Source: Kiritimatiellota bacterium (GTDB lineage Bacteria; Verrucomicrobiota; Kiritimatiellia; JAAZAB01). From it: a DNA stretch of 16,156 nucleotides. Below, piece by piece: positions 14,355-16,156 of the stretch (the stretch's first letter is position 1; every line of letters starts with the position of its first letter). Made by a program: the position numbers and the translations under genes. Under the pieces are notes generated by a model, which made no database searches, was not told where the DNA came from, and saw only the letters and a list, made by a program, of their open reading frames with translations. Where the stretch lies: contig VSJD01000247.1 in the NCBI GenBank assembly GCA_008636095.1, positions 1-16,156 on the forward strand, written 5' to 3'.

Positions 14355-14389
14355 GGGCTGTGCAGGGCTTTAACCTGCGACTTCTACCG
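14355..14389 (-). pseudogene. 3' half of a tRNA (probably tRNA-Val), truncated
   Basis: Read on the minus strand: CGGTAG, variable bases AAGTC, a perfect 5-bp T-stem GCAGG/CCTGC around the 7-base loop TTAAAGC, then ACAGCCC and A, which fit a 3' acceptor strand and discriminator. The T-loop normally reads TTCRANY; the C at position 56 has become A, so the fragment has decayed. No anticodon, D-arm or 5' acceptor strand (expected GGGCTGT) lies upstream, so the gene is cut in its anticodon arm. The Val assignment is from recalled tRNA-Val(GAC) 3' ends and is tentative. Such remnants commonly mark the att junction of integrative elements. Confidence 0.5.
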
Positions 14390-14451
14390 CCCGCCTGCGT
14401 TGCGGACAGTGTGCGTCCGACCATTTCTTGACATTCCTCCACGATTCCGCC

Positions 14452-16104
14452 ATGCTCGCCAGTATGTCGAATATCCGCGCGGTAGGAAAAACGTCGTTTC
14501 AGGCCGGTCACAAAGTGGTATGCCCGGAGAGCCAAAAAAGCGATTTCTTATCAATTATTCCCGGCCGGACACAAGTATCTGAGGGGGGCATTCATCCTGT
14601 CTTTGAAATATTTCGTCGTTACTACGTCTATTTAATTGTGACGGCTTTTCTGGCGCTTCTGATAGGAACTCGCGCGCAGCACCTTGTCGGTTCTATTGAC
14701 AATCCGCACGCTTGGCGACAAAGCGATACTGCGTGGTATGCCTATTCTTTCTACAAAGATGGCATAAACATTCTCAAGCCGTCTGTGTGCTGGATGGGTG
14801 GGCACAAGACGGTGATTTTAGAGTTTCCTTTTCCCGAAGTGCTGATGGCCCTCGCGTATGAAGCCTTGGGACATCATCTGTATCTAGCCCGTCTGATCAC
14901 CCTCATCTTCTTTGCAGGTTCAGCTATTTACCTTTTTCTCATTGTGCGCAAATTAGCCGATAGTCGGCTGGCCGTCATTGCAACGGGTGTCTATGTGGTA
15001 TTGCCCCTGTCCTTGTTCTACTCGCGTGCGGTCCATATAGATTTTTTTGCTGTATTTTTTGCTCATGCCATGTTCTTTCACCTGTTGAGAGCACTTTCTT
15101 TCCCAAGGTTTAGAGACATTTTTCTAGCCGTGGTCGCGGGTAGCTTCGCCTTTCTTGTAAAGGCTCCTTATGCATTTTACTTCATGCTTCCTTTGCTGTG
15201 TGTTGCCATGCAGCAGCGTTGTCCTCTTCGATCTTTGATATGGCTTGGCGGCTGTCTCCTGATACCGTGCCTATTGTTTGTCTGGTGGCGTAGCCATGCC
15301 GCTACCGTGAACGCAGCCATGCCTGACTGGTCGTTTATTCCAGAGTATTTTAAATTCACCGAAATGGGGAGTTGGTATTATGGTCCCTGGGAAGCTCGGT
15401 TGAACATCCATCACTGGCGCAGACTATGGGGGCGCTTTGGGAATGACGTGACTTCCAGTGTGGGGATGTGGCTTTTTATTACCGGACTCGCCGTCTCGTT
15501 AATGGCGGCATTCAGAGGGTCTTGGCGTAAATGGTTGCCGCTCTGGATCTGGTTTTCAAGCGTGCTGGTCTATGTGGTCATTTTCTTTAACCTGAACCTC
15601 GTTCACGACTACTATCAGATACCGTTTCTAGCTGTGTCTTCCGTATTTGTTGCGCTGGGTATTGATGCGCCAAGACGAATCCTCAGGCGACGTTTACGCA
15701 AAACTGAAGCCATTATTTCATTCGTGTTGTTTGGGATGATTTCGTTCAATAGTATCACCTATGCGCGCGATACCTATTTCAAAAGGGATGTCCTTAGAGA
15801 GCAATTCGGTGAAATCATTAGACAATCCACACCGGATGAGGCACTGGTCATCGCCACTCCGAACGTTGGAACGGACTGCAGGGATCCAAGCAGCCTTTTT
15901 TGTGCCAGACGAAATGGTTGGTCTATCGATAGGCATAACCTTTCGCGCGATCTCGTTGAGCGACTCAAAAAGGTGGGAGCCAGCCATTTGGCCGTGATGG
16001 TGAACGACACAGATAGTCTGGAACAAATTAAAGCCTATGGCTATACGATTCATCTATACCCGATTGATGACAACTGGCAGGTTTTGATAGCCAATCTAGT
16101 GTAG
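14452..16104 (+). CDS. GT-C glycosyltransferase, GT39/ArnT-like membrane protein
   Basis: A multi-span inner-membrane protein (550 residues from the ATG at 14452) that probably transfers a sugar from a polyprenyl-phosphate donor to a protein, lipid or glycan in the periplasm. The first membrane span (YVYLIVTAFLALLIG) is at about 58-72. It is followed by a periplasmic loop with Asp83 in DNPHAWRQSDTAW, the kind of acidic loop that carries the catalytic base in GT-C enzymes, and by LEFPFPEVLM (123-132). At least eight more hydrophobic segments follow, then a soluble C-terminal domain of about 110 residues. The start is uncertain: TTG 14428, ATG 14452 and ATG 14464 all lack a Shine-Dalgarno, and the first 55 residues look atypical and lie next to the tRNA remnant, so the 5' end may be rearranged. 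The last codons and the stop (CTA GTG TAG) are supplied by the MITE beginning at 16099. Confidence 0.82.
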   Translation: MLASMSNIRAVGKTSFQAGHKVVCPESQKSDFLSIIPGRTQVSEGGIHPVFEIFRRYYVYLIVTAFLALLIGTRAQHLVGSIDNPHAWRQSDTAWYAYSFYKDGINILKPSVCWMGGHKTVILEFPFPEVLMALAYEALGHHLYLARLITLIFFAGSAIYLFLIVRKLADSRLAVIATGVYVVLPLSLFYSRAVHIDFFAVFFAHAMFFHLLRALSFPRFRDIFLAVVAGSFAFLVKAPYAFYFMLPLLCVAMQQRCPLRSLIWLGGCLLIPCLLFVWWRSHAATVNAAMPDWSFIPEYFKFTEMGSWYYGPWEARLNIHHWRRLWGRFGNDVTSSVGMWLFITGLAVSLMAAFRGSWRKWLPLWIWFSSVLVYVVIFFNLNLVHDYYQIPFLAVSSVFVALGIDAPRRILRRRLRKTEAIISFVLFGMISFNSITYARDTYFKRDVLREQFGEIIRQSTPDEALVIATPNVGTDCRDPSSLFCARRNGWSIDRHNLSRDLVERLKKVGASHLAVMVNDTDSLEQIKAYGYTIHLYPIDDNWQVLIANLV

Positions 16105-16156
16105 TGTTTCATAAATACGTTGACTTTTGGTGCGGCGCCGAACCGGCGGAGCAAGG
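16099..16156 (-). mobile_element. MITE-like element, copy 2 (cut by window edge)
   Basis: All 58 bases from 16099 to the end of the window equal the reverse complement of 9139-9196, including the G version of the variable base in the terminal repeat. It begins within CTAG (16096-16099) like copy 1. Only the first quarter of the element is visible. Its TAG at 16102-16104 ends the glycosyltransferase frame. Confidence 0.9.

Noticed and set aside
1..16156. CRISPR array, rRNA, or toxin-antitoxin module
   Set aside because: No regularly spaced direct repeats longer than the 13-base pair at 14028-14055, no rRNA-like stretch, and no small overlapping gene pair with toxin or antitoxin features were seen.

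Overview
This window looks like accessory DNA from an environmental, probably anaerobic, Gram-negative bacterium. The tandem sulfatase plus anaerobic sulfatase-maturase pair, the secreted beta-helix protein, the very large secreted protein of unknown family and the relics of secreted-protein genes would fit the Verrucomicrobiota/Kiritimatiellota/Lentisphaerota (PVC) group. That placement is an inference, not a demonstrated assignment. Base composition is patchy: single lines counted by hand give about 62% GC in the first gene, about 52% in the maturase and about 37% in the peptidase gene. This suggests DNA of mixed origin, or a chimeric contig at the left edge.

Layout. 1-1657: a high-GC MHS-type major-facilitator transporter on the plus strand. 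1745-4867: a minus-strand operon of a secreted sulfatase and, 14 bases downstream, its radical-SAM formylglycine-generating maturase, with a visible ribosome binding site and a candidate promoter. 4982-7104: three plus-strand enzyme genes (a degenerate GNAT acetyltransferase, a proline iminopeptidase, and a YjbQ/UPF0047 protein with a GTG start). 7435-8973: a minus-strand secreted right-handed beta-helix protein. 8981-9196: a 216-bp non-coding element with 32-bp terminal inverted repeats. 9211-9732: a graveyard of gene fragments (the start of an IS3-type orfA, a possible FG-GAP scrap, a frameshifted small exported protein, and a possible alpha/beta-hydrolase tail). 9827-10219: a small exported protein behind a promoter and a 12-bp palindrome. 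10245-13910: a convergent gene for a 1221-residue exported protein of no family I recognise, with tandem dyad repeats upstream of its candidate promoter. 14281-14389: a hairpin element fused to the 3' half of a tRNA, probably tRNA-Val. 14452-16104: a multi-membrane-span GT-C (GT39/ArnT-like) glycosyltransferase. 16099-16156: the start of a second, inverted copy of the 216-bp element, running off the window.

The most notable signal is the pair of non-coding elements. Both begin inside CTAG and look like IS630/Tc1-mariner-type MITEs inserted at CTAG with TA duplication. All 58 visible bases of copy 2 match copy 1. Copy 2 supplies the stop codon of the glycosyltransferase. Copy 1 sits 7 bases from the start codon of the beta-helix gene and places an in-frame ATG in front of it. 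The inside of the element folds into a long GC-rich hairpin. Together with the tRNA remnant and the gene fragments, this marks roughly 7.1-16.1 kb as a recombination-prone island.
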